Source of the DNA: Rosellinia necatrix
Lineage: Eukaryota; Ascomycota; Sordariomycetes; Xylariales; Xylariaceae
Direction of reading: 5' to 3'
Assembly (NCBI GenBank): GCA_021209875.1
Contig: JAGYVD010000010.1
Location: 930,001 to 994,000 of the forward strand
Length of the DNA: 64,000 nucleotides
Shown here: positions 39,401-50,858 of the stretch, piece by piece
Position numbering within the stretch: the first letter of the stretch is position 1
Layout: every line of letters starts with the position of its first letter
The notes under the pieces: generated by a model
The model's database searches: none
The model's input: the letters and a program-made list of their open reading frames with translations, nothing else
What the model was told of the DNA's origin: nothing
Translations under genes and position numbers: made by a program

Positions 39401-41557
39401 CGGGCCACACTTCAGATAGAGTGGTGGTTTAAAGGCTGTGCGAGCTTGGGTATCGTCCTTTCCGCTGTCAAATGCCCCTATGTGTGGCTGAGCGAAAGAG
39501 CTAGTTCGACGTTTACTCTTCGGCTCCCACCACGCAGCGTTTAAGTCGCGCGGTTGGGCAGGATCCTGAGTAAGGTCTAGCAGAGACCCAGACAATGTTC
39601 CCACCGTGCTTTGTTTCCACTCGTCTAAATAGGTTGGGGCCCGAAACGTGCCTTGTCCGGGTTTTGCTCCATCATGATGAAGATATTCTCTCAAACGACG
39701 TCTATGATGGGTGGTGTCCGACATATCGTCGTCGAACGTCTCGGATCCGTGTTCTCTATCTTGGAATTTGACAGATTTCGTGCCTCGATCGCTGGGTTGG
39801 CCACCTTGAAATGCCCCGGTAAGCGCAGGAGCCTGGCGCTTCTGAATGGTCTGGTTCGCTCGGCCGGATTCAATGGAAGGGGCACCTTCATCCCTACGGT
39901 TTGGTGGCCCACCCAAGCTAATACGTTGTGGGTGTTGCCCGCTTAGAATCGGGGGGTTTTGAGATGGATTGGATAAAGAAGGCCGCCGATTTGTACTCAG
40001 CGAATTGGACCGCCCAAAGCCTATTGCGGCGGCTAATCCTCTCATCCGGCTCGGCCGCTCTTCTTCGTCGTATTTCTCTTCTCCAAAGGTTTTACCTCTA
40101 GCTGGGGGCCTCGGAAGATCCTCTATTGAAGGCGACATGATCTTTGCCGTTTCGCCCGTGGTACGCGTAGCCGCATAGTTTGCACTGTGGTAAGAGGGCT
40201 GGGCTCCCGCGACATCATCCCCGTCGGCTGGCTTGAGCTTGTTATAGGGAGTGGACATGTCTTCTGCTTCCTTCCGTAGGGTATACCACGGATCACCAGG
40301 TGGGTTTTTTTTCAGCTTGTTACTACCACTTCTCGTAAGACCGATATCTCTACCGGGTGTTACATTTTGTGTTGTGTGAGGCGGGTTGACGTCGGGTTCC
40401 TGCGGAAGGCTGCGTTCTTGGGCGGCTGCTCTATCACGGAAACTCAAGTTCCGACGAGGTACGCCGTCGGTTGTCGCCGTCACCAGAACACCGCGATTCT
40501 TGGGTACGGACATTTGAGATCTCGGGGATTGCCCTGAAGGGCCATGTCGCTGGCTTGTTTGACCGGGGTCTGCTGTAGGTGCATATCGGCTCTGATCCCC
40601 AGTTGCCGACTGGCCTTTATCTCTAGGCCGCGATTGTTGGGTGGGGAGCGGTCTGCTATGCTCTGTAGCCCCCGCCGCTTCGCTGACCCGTGCCGCTCTC
40701 TCTCTTGCGCGCCTCTCCGCGGCTTCCACACGGGCGCGTTTTTCTTCCTTAGTAATACCATCCAGCGTCAATTCGAGCTTCTGCAGAGGCGAGCGATCAG
40801 CAGCCCACATTTTGTCGTGCGGTTCTGGACCTAAAGAATCCCGTCGCTTCGGCGAATTGGGGTCTCGTCTGTCCGTCCGGTAACCATTCGGTGGTCGCCT
40901 AATCGAGCCTGACCTGACCAGTTCTCTCTCAAGGTGTTCAGGGGACACCACGCCATGGTCAAAATCTCGATGGACCTGGTCAAGCGCAGGCTCTCTCGAC
41001 TGTCTCTCGGGAGAAGGAGTAGCATCCTTATAGAATGACTCGGTTTCCATACCCCCGATCCTGTCCTGGTGTTCCAGTCTACGGGACGGATGGGGTGGCC
41101 TGGGCTGAGCGGTAGGAGTGTAAGTATACGAAGAGCCACCACTTCCGTGTGGGGATTTATAACTAATTGGAGGCGCCTTTGGCACGTCGGGGGCGGCTGG
41201 AGGGAGTAAGGTGTCTGGAGATTCGTAGATGCCGTCGTTTTGGTCTCGATTCCTCCACGTTCGACGGTTCTCAAGAGGCTCTGGGGGATGTTGTTTCTGA
41301 GAATAAGATAAGGACGGCGGGCGAGGAGTTAGACCCCCGCCTGGCGCATTTGATGTAGTCGGTGAGGCAAAGGGCGAGTAGGTTGAATCGGTATGGGCAT
41401 CGGTGATAGTAGTTTGCCCAGAGGCGCGGTTGGAGTCGTAACGCGGCTGGATCAAGCCAGAATGGTCCAATGACTGTCTGCGGTCTGGCTGGTCGGAGCC
41501 CCCTGACAGTCGACGAACTTGAGGAGGCGGGAGCCGGCCCCAGTAGGGAGTGGACAT
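36472..41557 (-). CDS. Large fungal PhoD-like phosphatase
   Basis: Two exons on the minus strand, 41557-38007 and 37954-36472, with a 52-bp intron, give 1677 residues. The ATG at 41557 was taken; the frame is open three codons further up but starts there with GTG. Residues 1 to about 650 are disordered, rich in Pro, Ser, Arg and Asp, with a charged coiled segment (KEEKRARVEAAERRARERA). The PhoD-like metallophosphatase domain follows, with MVGGGDQVYNDVV, MYDDHDIIDGFGSYP and, after the intron, ILSGDVHLAAVGQF as metal-binding blocks. Splicing restores WLENILTSRLMDPVKALG, a good sign that the junction is right. The C-terminal 400 residues are again low-complexity. No signal peptide is seen, so it is probably cytosolic or membrane-peripheral. 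Fungal relatives are mostly uncharacterised; phosphodiester hydrolysis is inferred from the family. Confidence 0.92.
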
Positions 41558-44476
41558 CTTGGGCACAGCTTCGCCGGCGGTTGGGCTGCAAACAAGGCTG
41601 GTGGATCAGACCAAGGACGGTCCAACTACGGACGTTCGTGCCTGGAAGCGCTCGGGAAAATCATAGGTTAATGCAGACTTGGGCCATGAATAGACTAATG
41701 CCACGCACGCCCATGCAAGGTAATTGGACCTAGATGATAGAGAGCTGCAGGAAATGACGGGCGCCAAAAGAGGGCATGGAAAATATAGTTATAGGACATA
41801 GTAAATTTACGGTGGCGGGATGTATGGAGGGAGGCCGCAGATCGACCGCGATAACGGATCTACCTAACCTACTTTGTAGCTAGGAGAGCTTCAAGCTTGG
41901 ATATCTTTGATGGCTCTCACAGCTCAGCTACCTTCCTGCGCCGCTCGGGCGGCTGGGATACGTCTTGGCAGAGCAGCTCGGTAGGCTGGACCGCTGGGGA
42001 TAGCTCTGCAAGGGCTGGGGGCCTTTAGGACCCAATGCGACGTAGGAAGCCGATAGTGATATAACTAGACACAAGACGGGCGATCAAGACCAAACGGCAA
42101 GACTGCTCGAACGAAACACGACAGCGACCGACAGCGACCGACAGCGACCAGTGGCCCCTCGTAAGCGGCTTCACCATCGCTCATCGCCCATCTTGGGGCG
42201 AGTCTCGCAAACCGGCAAACGGGGGGACTCTCTCCAACGACCCTGTCAAACCTGTTCGGGGCCCCGGCAGCGTCGTCGTGTGGCTGTTCGGCCGTGTGCT
42301 CTGTTGCTGCTGTCCTACAAAAAGAGGTGGCTGGCATCCCACCTGGGATCCGACTAGGGTCCATTTCGGATCGCCGAGGGCGCAGGTTATGCAGCGGCGC
42401 TGCAAAGGGATCTCCCGTGCGATTGGAGAGACAGCTCGAGGGTCGTCATTGTTGCCTTCGTTGTCTTCGCCGCTGCTGTTGTCTCTATAAACATCAGGAA
42501 AATCCACTCAGATGAGACTTGTAGGTGTGCTAAATTCAGGTAGATGCGGGTAGGCAGGTAGCAGGTAAGACCAAGAGCCTAACTTAGGTACCTAAGCTAC
42601 CTAGGTACTTGGTGAGACCTAAGCCAAAGGTTGAGAGACAACTAGATCGCACTTATCTACTAACTAGGTAGTTTAGTTACGTACTTTCCTACCCAATGCT
42701 GCACATTATACGAATTATTTCGTCGACGAAATTTGGGTTATGCATATATAGAGGCACTTTTCCATCTACAGCACATATGACCTCAATGACGATTCAACTA
42801 AAACGCGTATCTACCTAGGTAGGTAGGTACTTAACCTACGTACCTATGTGTATATATTGCGTAAGGTAAAGAAGAGGACGTAACGACAGGCTGCAGGTGG
42901 ACACTGCCTACCTGTCCCCACCTGTTGTTACAAGATGTCTCTAATTTTATTTATTTCACCACACAGCTAGTTAGATGCAGTATTTATCTTGTATATACAC
43001 TCAAGTTCATACGTGAGCCCTTAAAGCACAACGTTTGAATAAGAATCATACAACAGCTAAGCGCAAGGGATCAAAACATTCGCGTGCGTTGCTTACAGAG
43101 CAACCTTAGCCCAGAAGTTATGGTACTTGGCGGGTAGGGATTCGTTCAAAGGATAGGTATTGTGCAAGCACCCTTAAGTATCAAAGTCCGGTGTTGTATT
43201 GTCGAAAATAGTGCTGCCACGAGCAGATATTTAGCCTTTTTTTTCAATGGAAAAGGAGAATACGAAAGCAATCTCTTCCGATTAAGCACTATCCAGGAAA
43301 TCTGACTCCAATCACTCAGGGGCCGATTGGATGATCAGTCGGTAGGTACACTGCCTCGGTGCGACGTCTTTTTCAGTAAACGGGGACCGGGCAAATTAGA
43401 GAGTGTATTGCGTCTTACGGTACTGTATTGCACATAGATAGGGACTAAAATAGATTACGATAAATAGCCTTGGCTGTTTTGAACACGAGTAAACCACGCG
43501 GCAAACTAGAGGTCTTATTAAATGCTTACTTGATACATATAGCAACTCTTTAATGGCGCAAATAAATTCATAGTTAATGGTAATCGACCTAAAGAAGCTC
43601 TCAGTTACCTACCTAGTACACTCTCCCACTGTTGGTTACTTAGGTACTTAGCTGTGGTTATTTTACATTGCGCTTGTTGCGAGTTATCAGCAAGTTGACG
43701 TATGATAGGTGTTACGAGTTCTAAGGACTTGTGGTTCCGGCTTTAGTTGACGGCATTTTGACCCGTTTTAACTACCTAGGTAAGGTACCTCTTCAGGGTC
43801 CGCTTTTTCCTCCTGGGAACACTTGGCCAGAACCAGGTCCAGGCTGCTCATCACTCCCCTAAGGCCTAGGATTAGGTACAGGTAGGTAGGTACCTAGGGT
43901 ACATCACACAAGTACTCCATTAAACTCTGCCTTAGCCTCTAACATGCCCTCTAACCTACTACCTACCTGTACATAACGAACTAGTACCCCTACCCGTGTC
44001 TGCCCGTGCATGCGTACATACAGAGATGCACCACCTAAGTTATTTGCCTACTTCGTACACCTACCTACCTTTCTTACCTACCTGGCATCTATCATCGAGT
44101 TGTTTCAACGGGGGACTCGGACCTACACATCCATTTCCTCCTTATTGCTTTTAGCTATTTACTCTAGTCTCGCATACATGGCATGAATGGGTCTCTAGGC
44201 TCTCTCTCTCTCTCTGATTCCTCCCCCCGAAAGGGATTGATTGTTCCTCTGTTGTGTTGTCGCCAAAGAACGGGATTTGCTCCCCTTGTGTCGCTGCCTC
44301 GGTCCCTGCTTGTCTCAAGTGTCTGTCGCGCCTCTCATCCCGACTAAGCCAGTAGCCTTGTGCCCCTCGGGCTTCGCATTTGTCCGTCCAATCCGCGGGT
44401 ATCACCGTTGCGGTTGGCTCGGCGCCGATTTACGATCGCCAATCCCGCATCCATCAACCGTACCAACCATTCCGAA
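41558..44476. promoter_or_regulatory. Divergent promoter region of PhoD-like and kexin genes
   Basis: The two genes are transcribed away from each other, so these 2.9 kb hold both promoters and leaders. Near the PhoD end, a minus-strand TTTGCAG at about 41590 could be the acceptor of a 5' UTR intron. The middle has many ACCTAGGTA and CCTACCTA elements (42530-42615, 42811-42845, 43780-43910, 44035-44090), some palindromic. Three units of ACAGCGACCG lie at 42120-42150. The stretch just before the kexin gene is pyrimidine-rich with a short CT repeat at 44203-44217. Confidence 0.5.
42811..42845. repeat. Palindromic CCTA/TAGG element
   Basis: CTACCTAGGTAGGTAGGTAC followed by TTAACCTACGTACC is self-complementary around the CCTAGG core. 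It is the densest example of the motif that recurs through this promoter region. Confidence 0.7.
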
Positions 44477-47067
44477 ATGAAGCTCTCCCCCCTTGTCAGC
44501 CTCATCGTGGGCAGCCTGGCTGGACTAGGCACAGCGTCCCCTCATCGCCGTGACCACGATTCCAACGATTACTACGTCCTCCACCTCGACCGTAGCACAG
44601 ATCCAGAGCGTGTTGCGTCGCGGTTAGGGCTAAGGAACGAAGGCCAACTCGGCGAGCTAGCGAATCATTTCGTGTTCCGCGCGCCGAAGACAAGCCATGA
44701 TGCAGTCCGCAGGGAAATCCAGGAGCATCGACGGAAACGGTCGCCAGGTGGTGTTGATATACTGGATGCCGTCAAATCCTCTCACAAGCAAACATTGCGC
44801 GCGCCTATGCAGAAGAGGGTCATACCACCACTTCCGCAGGGGTTTTTTCCGCAGCGGAAACGAGAAGATGAGCCCGACGCCGAAGCCCTAAAACAGCAGA
44901 AATCGGTTATGGAAACATTGGGTATCAGTGATCCCATCTTCAACGAGCAATGGCATCTGTTCAACACCATTCAGCTCGGACATGATGTCAACGTTACTGG
45001 TGTCTGGCTCTCGGGGGTGACGGGTAAGAACGCTACCGTCGCCATGGTCGACGATGGGCTAGATATGTATAGCAATGACTTAAAACCGAACTACTACGCA
45101 TTCGGCAGCTGGGATTTCAACGACAATCGGGCAGAGCCACGGCCGACTCTAAGCGATGATCGACACGGCACGCGATGTGCCGGAGAAGTGTCTGCTGCCA
45201 AAAACGACGTTTGTGGTGTAGGTGTAGCATATGACTCTAAAATTGCCGGTATTCGTATCCTGAGCAAGCAGATTAGCGATGCCGATGAGGCTGCCGCTCT
45301 GAATTACGATTACCAACACAACCAGATCTATTCCTGTTCATGGGGGCCCCCCCGATGATGGGAGATCCATGGATGCTCCTGGCCTTCTCATCAAAAAAGG
45401 CGATGCTGAATGGCGTCCAGAAAGGGCGCAACGGGCTAGGATCCGTCTATGTTTTTGCCAGCGGCAACGGCGCTCAGAGTGACGATAATTGCAACTTCGA
45501 TGGCTACACCAATAGCATCTACAGTATTACCGTTGGTGCTATCGACCGGCAGGGGCTTCACCCTTACTACTCGGAGAAATGTTCTGCCCAACTAGTGGTG
45601 ACCTACAGCAGCGGCAGCGGCGATGCAATTGTAAGCCAATCTGAAAACAAGAAGAGAAACTCAAGGTCTGACCGATTCACAGCATACGACCGACGTTGGA
45701 GAAAACCAATGCTATAACGGGCATGGCGGCACATCTGCCGCCGCTCCCTTGGCCGCCGGAATCTTCGCTTTAGCGCTGGAGGTTCGTCCGGATCTATCAT
45801 GGAGGGACATGCAATATATCGCTCTGGAGAGTGCTGTTCCAGTAGATCTCGAAACTGGTGAGTGGCAACCGACTACCATGGGCAAGCAGTACAGCCATAC
45901 CTTTGGATACGGCAAGATCGATAGCTACGCCCTGGTCGAACATGCAAAGACTTGGAAAAGTGTCAAACCTCAGGCTTGGTTCTTCTCTCCGTGGCTACAT
46001 GTCAAGAAGGAGATTCCCCAAGGCAACCAAGGGTTATCCGTAAATTTTAAGATTACAAAGAAGATGCTTGAAGAGGCCAATTTCGAGCGGGTAGAGCATA
46101 TAACCGTCACGATGAATGTAGAGCACACTCAACGGGGTGATTTAAGTGTCGACCTCATTAGTCCCGATAATGTCATCAGTCATATCTCGGCGACGCGGAA
46201 GTTGGACAAGAGCAATGAGGGCTATGACGATTGGACTTTTATGAGCGTGGTGCATTGGTAAGTCTCATCCATTAACGCTCCTATAAGAAAAGCTAACCAA
46301 TGGCCTGAAGGGGAGAATCCGGTGTTGGCACTTGGACCATCGTCATTCGCGACACAGAAGTCAACGAGCACAAAGGCACCTTCATTGACTGGCACCTAAA
46401 GCTATGGGGCGAAAGCATCGACGCTTCCAAGGCCACGCTACTCCCAATGCCAACCGAAGATGACGATGCTGACCATGACGCGACGAGTACCACAACAGTC
46501 ACGGCTATCACAACTAGTTTGCCCCCTCATCCTGACGCTACTAACACTGCCATACCCACTTCCGTGCCCGATGATCACCCAGAGAGACCCGTGAAACCGA
46601 GCAAGACCGATAGCAGCAGCGAATCTTCGGCGACTGGTACGCAGTCTGCAGCCGCTGAATCAACTACGGCCAGCTCCTGGTTACCGTCCTTCCTGCCTAC
46701 ATTCGGCGTCTCGTCTAGAACACAAGCATGGATATACGGTGCATTGGGTCTGATAGTCACGTTCTGCGTCGGGCTTGGCGCATGGTTGTGGTGGATGCGC
46801 CGCAAACGTCTGATGAACAACCCCCGAGATAATTATGAATTCGAGCCCCTGAACCCGGACGAAGCAACAGGTGTGAGCGGTGGCCACGAGAAGGGATCAA
46901 GGCGGCGGGGAGGCGAATTATACGATGCTTTCGCGGGAGGAAGCGACGATGAAGAATTTAACGACGGGGATCACAGCAGCCTGGTGAGCACGGATTCGGA
47001 TGAAGAGGGGGACGAAGAAGCCCCCAGGCAACAACAGAGCTCAAAATTGCGCAGCAATCAGCCATAA
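44477..47067 (+). CDS. KEX2: Kex2-type kexin protease (two frameshifts)
   Basis: Exons are 44477-45630, 45683-46257 and 46311-47067; introns are 52 and 53 bp. This is the calcium-dependent proprotein processing protease of the late Golgi, which cuts after Lys-Arg and Arg-Arg. A signal peptide (residues 1-20) is followed by a propeptide with dibasic sites (QKR, QRKR) before the mature enzyme. The subtilisin triad is visible: D192 in MVDDGLD, H230 in DRHGTRCAGE and Ser in GGTSAAAP (about 402 after correction). A P domain, a Ser/Thr/Pro-rich stalk, one membrane segment (YGALGLIVTFCVGLGAWLWW) and an acidic cytosolic tail complete the normal layout. Two +1 shifts interrupt it: C7 instead of C6 at 45347-45353, within the conserved SWGPPDDG motif, and A6 instead of A5 at 45393-45398. 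Corrected length is about 827 residues, normal for the family. Loss of this gene would be severe, so assembly error is favoured. Confidence 0.93.
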
Positions 47068-47729
47068 AGAACAGATGTATTGAGACTAACCGCCTCCAGT
47101 CCCCTTGGGGTGGTATTGGTGTGGTGGTGGGGCGGAGTCTCAATTTGTAGGAATGCTGTGCTCAAGCATAATGGACAAGATCCGTCATGTGTCCTATAAA
47201 GATGGAATTCAGCGTCCGATAACCTGTATATAATGAATTCATGGAGGCCCGCCATACAGGGCGCTAGGATTAACATGGGCAGCTTTTTAACCCCTTTTAT
47301 TGTGTGTTTAACATGACGGCATCAATTGGTTATTATAACCGTTCAATCATGTGAGAAGAATCGCGGATCTTGGATAGTATCTTAAGTAGAGACTACGATA
47401 GTGCCCGCATGGGCATGGGATTTAATAGTAGACAAAAGAAAAAGAAAAACAAGGCAGAAGAGGCTAGTATACAAGGAAAGGGGACGGTAAGAAGAACGAG
47501 GGACTCCCGAACATGACGAAACCCACGTGTCCAAAGCCAGTCTATATATCAGTCCAACTACCATTCTCGAACCTCGACTCACCCTCCTCGTACTCGGGGA
47601 CAGCGAAGCTCCCAAGACGCGGCCCAGGAGCGGGGATCGGGAGGGAGGGTGGCATCGCCGCCACCATCACCACCATCACCACCACCACCATCATCACCAC
47701 CACCACCATCATCACCACCACCGTTGTTA
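47068..47729. terminator. Convergent 3' region after kexin, with CAC/CAT repeat
   Basis: Kexin and the zincin-like gene converge here. The first 450 bases are AT-rich with no gene. From 47658 to 47723 a CAC/CAT trinucleotide tract occurs. On the minus strand it would encode a Gly/Asp run if the frame of the upstream zincin-like gene were shifted by one base at 47792-47797, so part of this stretch may in fact be coding. Confidence 0.5.
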
Positions 47730-50700
47730 TTACTGGGGGGAGCGCGCTGGCGGCGCAGGTCGGCGGCGACGCGGGTGAGCTCGCGGAGCCAGGGGGGCGG
47801 GGACGGCGGCGCCGGCGGCGGCGAGGTGGGCGAGCAGCCGCGCGAGCACGTCGAGGTAGTGCGCGTGCGCGATGTCAGCCGCGTCCACGTCCGCGTGGCC
47901 CGGGTGCCCGAGCGGGTCGTAGAGCACGCTGGGCCCGACCGAGCGCCGGTCCGCCGGCACGTCGGCCTCGTCGGCCTCCCGCACCGTCGTCTCCACCGTC
48001 CCCGAACGATGCTGCCGCTGTTGCTGTTGCTGTTTCTGTCTCCCCGCCTCCGCCGCTGTCTCTGCCGCTGTCGCTGCTGCTGCTGCTGCCATCGCTCGCC
48101 CTGGTATGAACCGCCACGTCGCGATCGCCTGGCTGCGAGCGCGCGTGAGCGTGTCAACGCGGATCGGGAGCGCCGCGTGCATTAGGAGGCCTGTGGTGTG
48201 CCCGGGGGAGAATTGGGGGGGGGCCGTGGGGTTAGTTAAGTTGGTTTGTTGGTTGGTGGGGTTTTTCTGGGGAAGGGAAGGGAAGGGAAGGGAAGTGAAG
48301 GGAAGGGGCTTACCGATGGCGTGGATGAGCCAGTAGTGCGTCGTCGACGTCGGCGGCAGCTTGCTGACGTACCGGTCCCGGTCCGCCGTCCAGTTCAGGT
48401 AGCGCACGAACCGCCGCGCGATCAGGCGGCACCGCAGCTCGTCCCGGGCCGCGAAGCCGCGCGCGAACGCGTGCAGGTCTTGCCGGCGCTGGTACATCGC
48501 CCACTGGGTATTCCGGGGGGGTTAGCGGTTGACATTTATTTTTATTTATTTTTTATCTATCGTTACAAGGGGAGGGAATGGGAAAGGGGCTGGGACCCTT
48601 GTTAAATTGGAAAGGAAAGACCAAAAAAAAAAAAGTCTAAAAGAAAGGGAGAAAGAAAAGGCGCGCACCGGTGTCGTGTCCCACGCGTTCCAGGCCGACT
48701 TATACCAGCCGTCGCGGCGCTGTTCCCAGTCCCGGTGCCTCTCCCTCCAGTGGGTCATCATCTCGGCCTCGCCGGGGTTCAGGCGGGCCGGCGGCGGCGG
48801 CGGCGCCGGGTTGACCCGGGCCGGGGCGAAGTCGTACAGGACGCCGCGGCCGAGGTACCGGGTGTCGCTGATGATCAGGCGGTTGAGGTGGAAGTGGCCG
48901 TCGCTCTTGCGCGCGATCGTCGCGTCCTCCCAGAACGCCGCCGACAGCAGCTTCGCCGCGTGCAGGGCCGGCACCCTGGTGATCTCCATCATCGCCCCGC
49001 GCCGGAAGGACCGGTGGCCCGGGATCGTGTCCTCGGTGCCGTAGTCCGCCTCCCAGGCCTCCGGCCAGTTCTGCCTCTGCACGGCATCTCTGGTTAGCGA
49101 TCCTCGTCTGCTCAGGCTTGGGGAGTAGAGGAAAGGGGGGGGGGGCGGTGGGGGAGGGCGGTTCCGTCTCGCCTCTTCCCGAATGTGACACCAAGTAAGG
49201 GGATAAGGAGTCCGGGAGAGGGGGGAGGAGGGGTTGGTACTCACATAAAGCCCGAAAGGTATGTCCCTGACAGCGCGATCTAGCTATAGAGTTAGCAACG
49301 ATGTGTTTTGTCTAGCTGTTCACCCGATGAAATAATATTGCTGCTGCCTAGGTATTCGCACCCCCATCCAAGCATCACGGCGTGTTGTCTATCGGGAATA
49401 GGGGTTCGTTCGACTAGGATAAGAGATTCGGAGCGGACTTACGACCGATGTAAAACTGGCCACCTAATATCCTCTGTTCCGCAGCAAATCCTATCTCGGT
49501 GGCGCCGTCATCGTCCACCAACTATTCCATCGCCCGGTATCCATCAGTGCCCATCGGTATACATAGCCCCCCCCCCTTCCCCTGTCTGGGCTAATATCGG
49601 GAGCGGTACCAACTCACAGGCTCGTGCAAATTCAGTGATTTTAACACGTTTATTGACGGGGCGTTTGGCGGCCAGGTCGAGTCCAATTTCCGGGCCAAAT
49701 GGAGGGAGTGGAAGAGCTCGTGCAACATCTACGATTGTGGGTTTAGCAGTCGATCTCTCAGATAGCCACGATGTACAGGGTAAGGCGGGAAGAGCAAGGA
49801 AACGTACCGTTGTCGTGACAATAAACTGCATTATACAACGCTCTGCCAATGTTAAATCAGTGCTCATGAGGGTCTTTAAGGGGCCGACATCTAGCAAGAT
49901 AATTCCTCTCTCAGTTGTTAAGGTCACGGCCCAGACACCGTCGTCGAAGCTGTAGCTATCAGCCAGGCCCCATGCTTGATCCTTCAGGAGACTATTTAAT
50001 CTCCCGATCCACGCCCCCCTATCGAGTTGAGCAACAAAACCGGTGGTGAATCTGAATCCCATATTGTCACAATACTTTTTGAGGAATGGCTGCGAGAATA
50101 GGATGTTAGCATCGCGGAAGGGGCTCTTCAAATGAGGGTTGATTTGCTTCCAATCGGCCATCATGCCGAACAGTATAGTCTCAAGCCTGATGATACGTGA
50201 TTAGTCCCTTTCCCCTTCCCCCTCTCCCCGAGACCGAGACCGAAACCAACATTACATGTTTATCCGCTATCAGAGCTTTGATTATCCGGTCTAGCAATTC
50301 TATCGAAATGCTCAGCACTTCCCAGACCCTGGGGTTGTCGATGCTCCAGCTCCCGCCCGCCAGCGTTGGCCCGCGCCCTCCTGTATCATACCACCTGTCT
50401 CTTTTCAGGAAACCGAGCCATTTGCTTTCGTCGACCTGTATCCTCTCCGAGTGGAACACCTGGAGGGCCACATCCGCAGGCCTGCTCCCGTCGACCAGGT
50501 TGTAGTCCGCCTCGAGGTGCCCCCCAGAGAAAGGGCCCGTGTTGTCCGAGAACCAGACGTAGCGCATCAGAGACCCTGTCTGCCATGACTCAAGGCCTCT
50601 GAAGTAATCCCTCTGCATCCTCTCAGCACTGAAAATGTTATCCAGTTGAGCCTTTGTCGTGGGTTGACCCTCAGGGGCGGGTGTGTCGGCGTAGTATTTC

Positions 50701-50858
50701 GGATGCAATGTCGGCGCCTCGGGGGCCAACCCCGAATGCAGCTCGCTATCAACCAATAATAATTCTCGGCCTTGTTGGTCATATCGAAATCGTCGCGCCC
50801 ATGGTGATAGCGGTAGGGCCGCGTATGGGTCCTGCGCGGGATCCGGATCTTCCGCCAT
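47730..50858 (-). CDS. Uncharacterised zincin-like protein (HExxH)
   Basis: Eight exons on the minus strand by my reading: 50858-50256, 50179-49808, 49728-49618, 49521-49443, 49279-49245, 49076-48669, 48503-48314 and 48190-47730, in frame throughout and giving 752 residues. Exon 3 carries MLHELFHSLH, an HExxH motif at residues 328-332. Across the next junction comes HEPLVDDDGATEIGFAAEQ, with acidic residues (E361, E371, E377) spaced as a third zinc ligand could be. This pattern is that of zinc metallopeptidases, but I recognise no named family. There is no signal peptide or membrane segment, so it is probably cytosolic. The last exon is Ala/Gln-rich. Small exons of 79 and 35 bp and the GAG acceptor of exon 2 are the weakest points. 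A one-base excess in the G6 run at 47792-47797 may truncate the true C-terminus. Confidence 0.72.
48266..48308. repeat. GGGAA pentamer tract in an intron
   Basis: Seven or so GGGAA units, one with GTGAA, lie inside the 123-bp seventh intron of the zincin-like gene. On the coding strand this is a pyrimidine tract just after the donor. Confidence 0.8.

Noticed and set aside
47579..48185. Long frames on both strands across the end of the zincin-like gene
   Set aside because: GC-rich shadow frames; only the minus-strand frame continuous with the spliced upstream exons was kept, with its possible frameshift noted.
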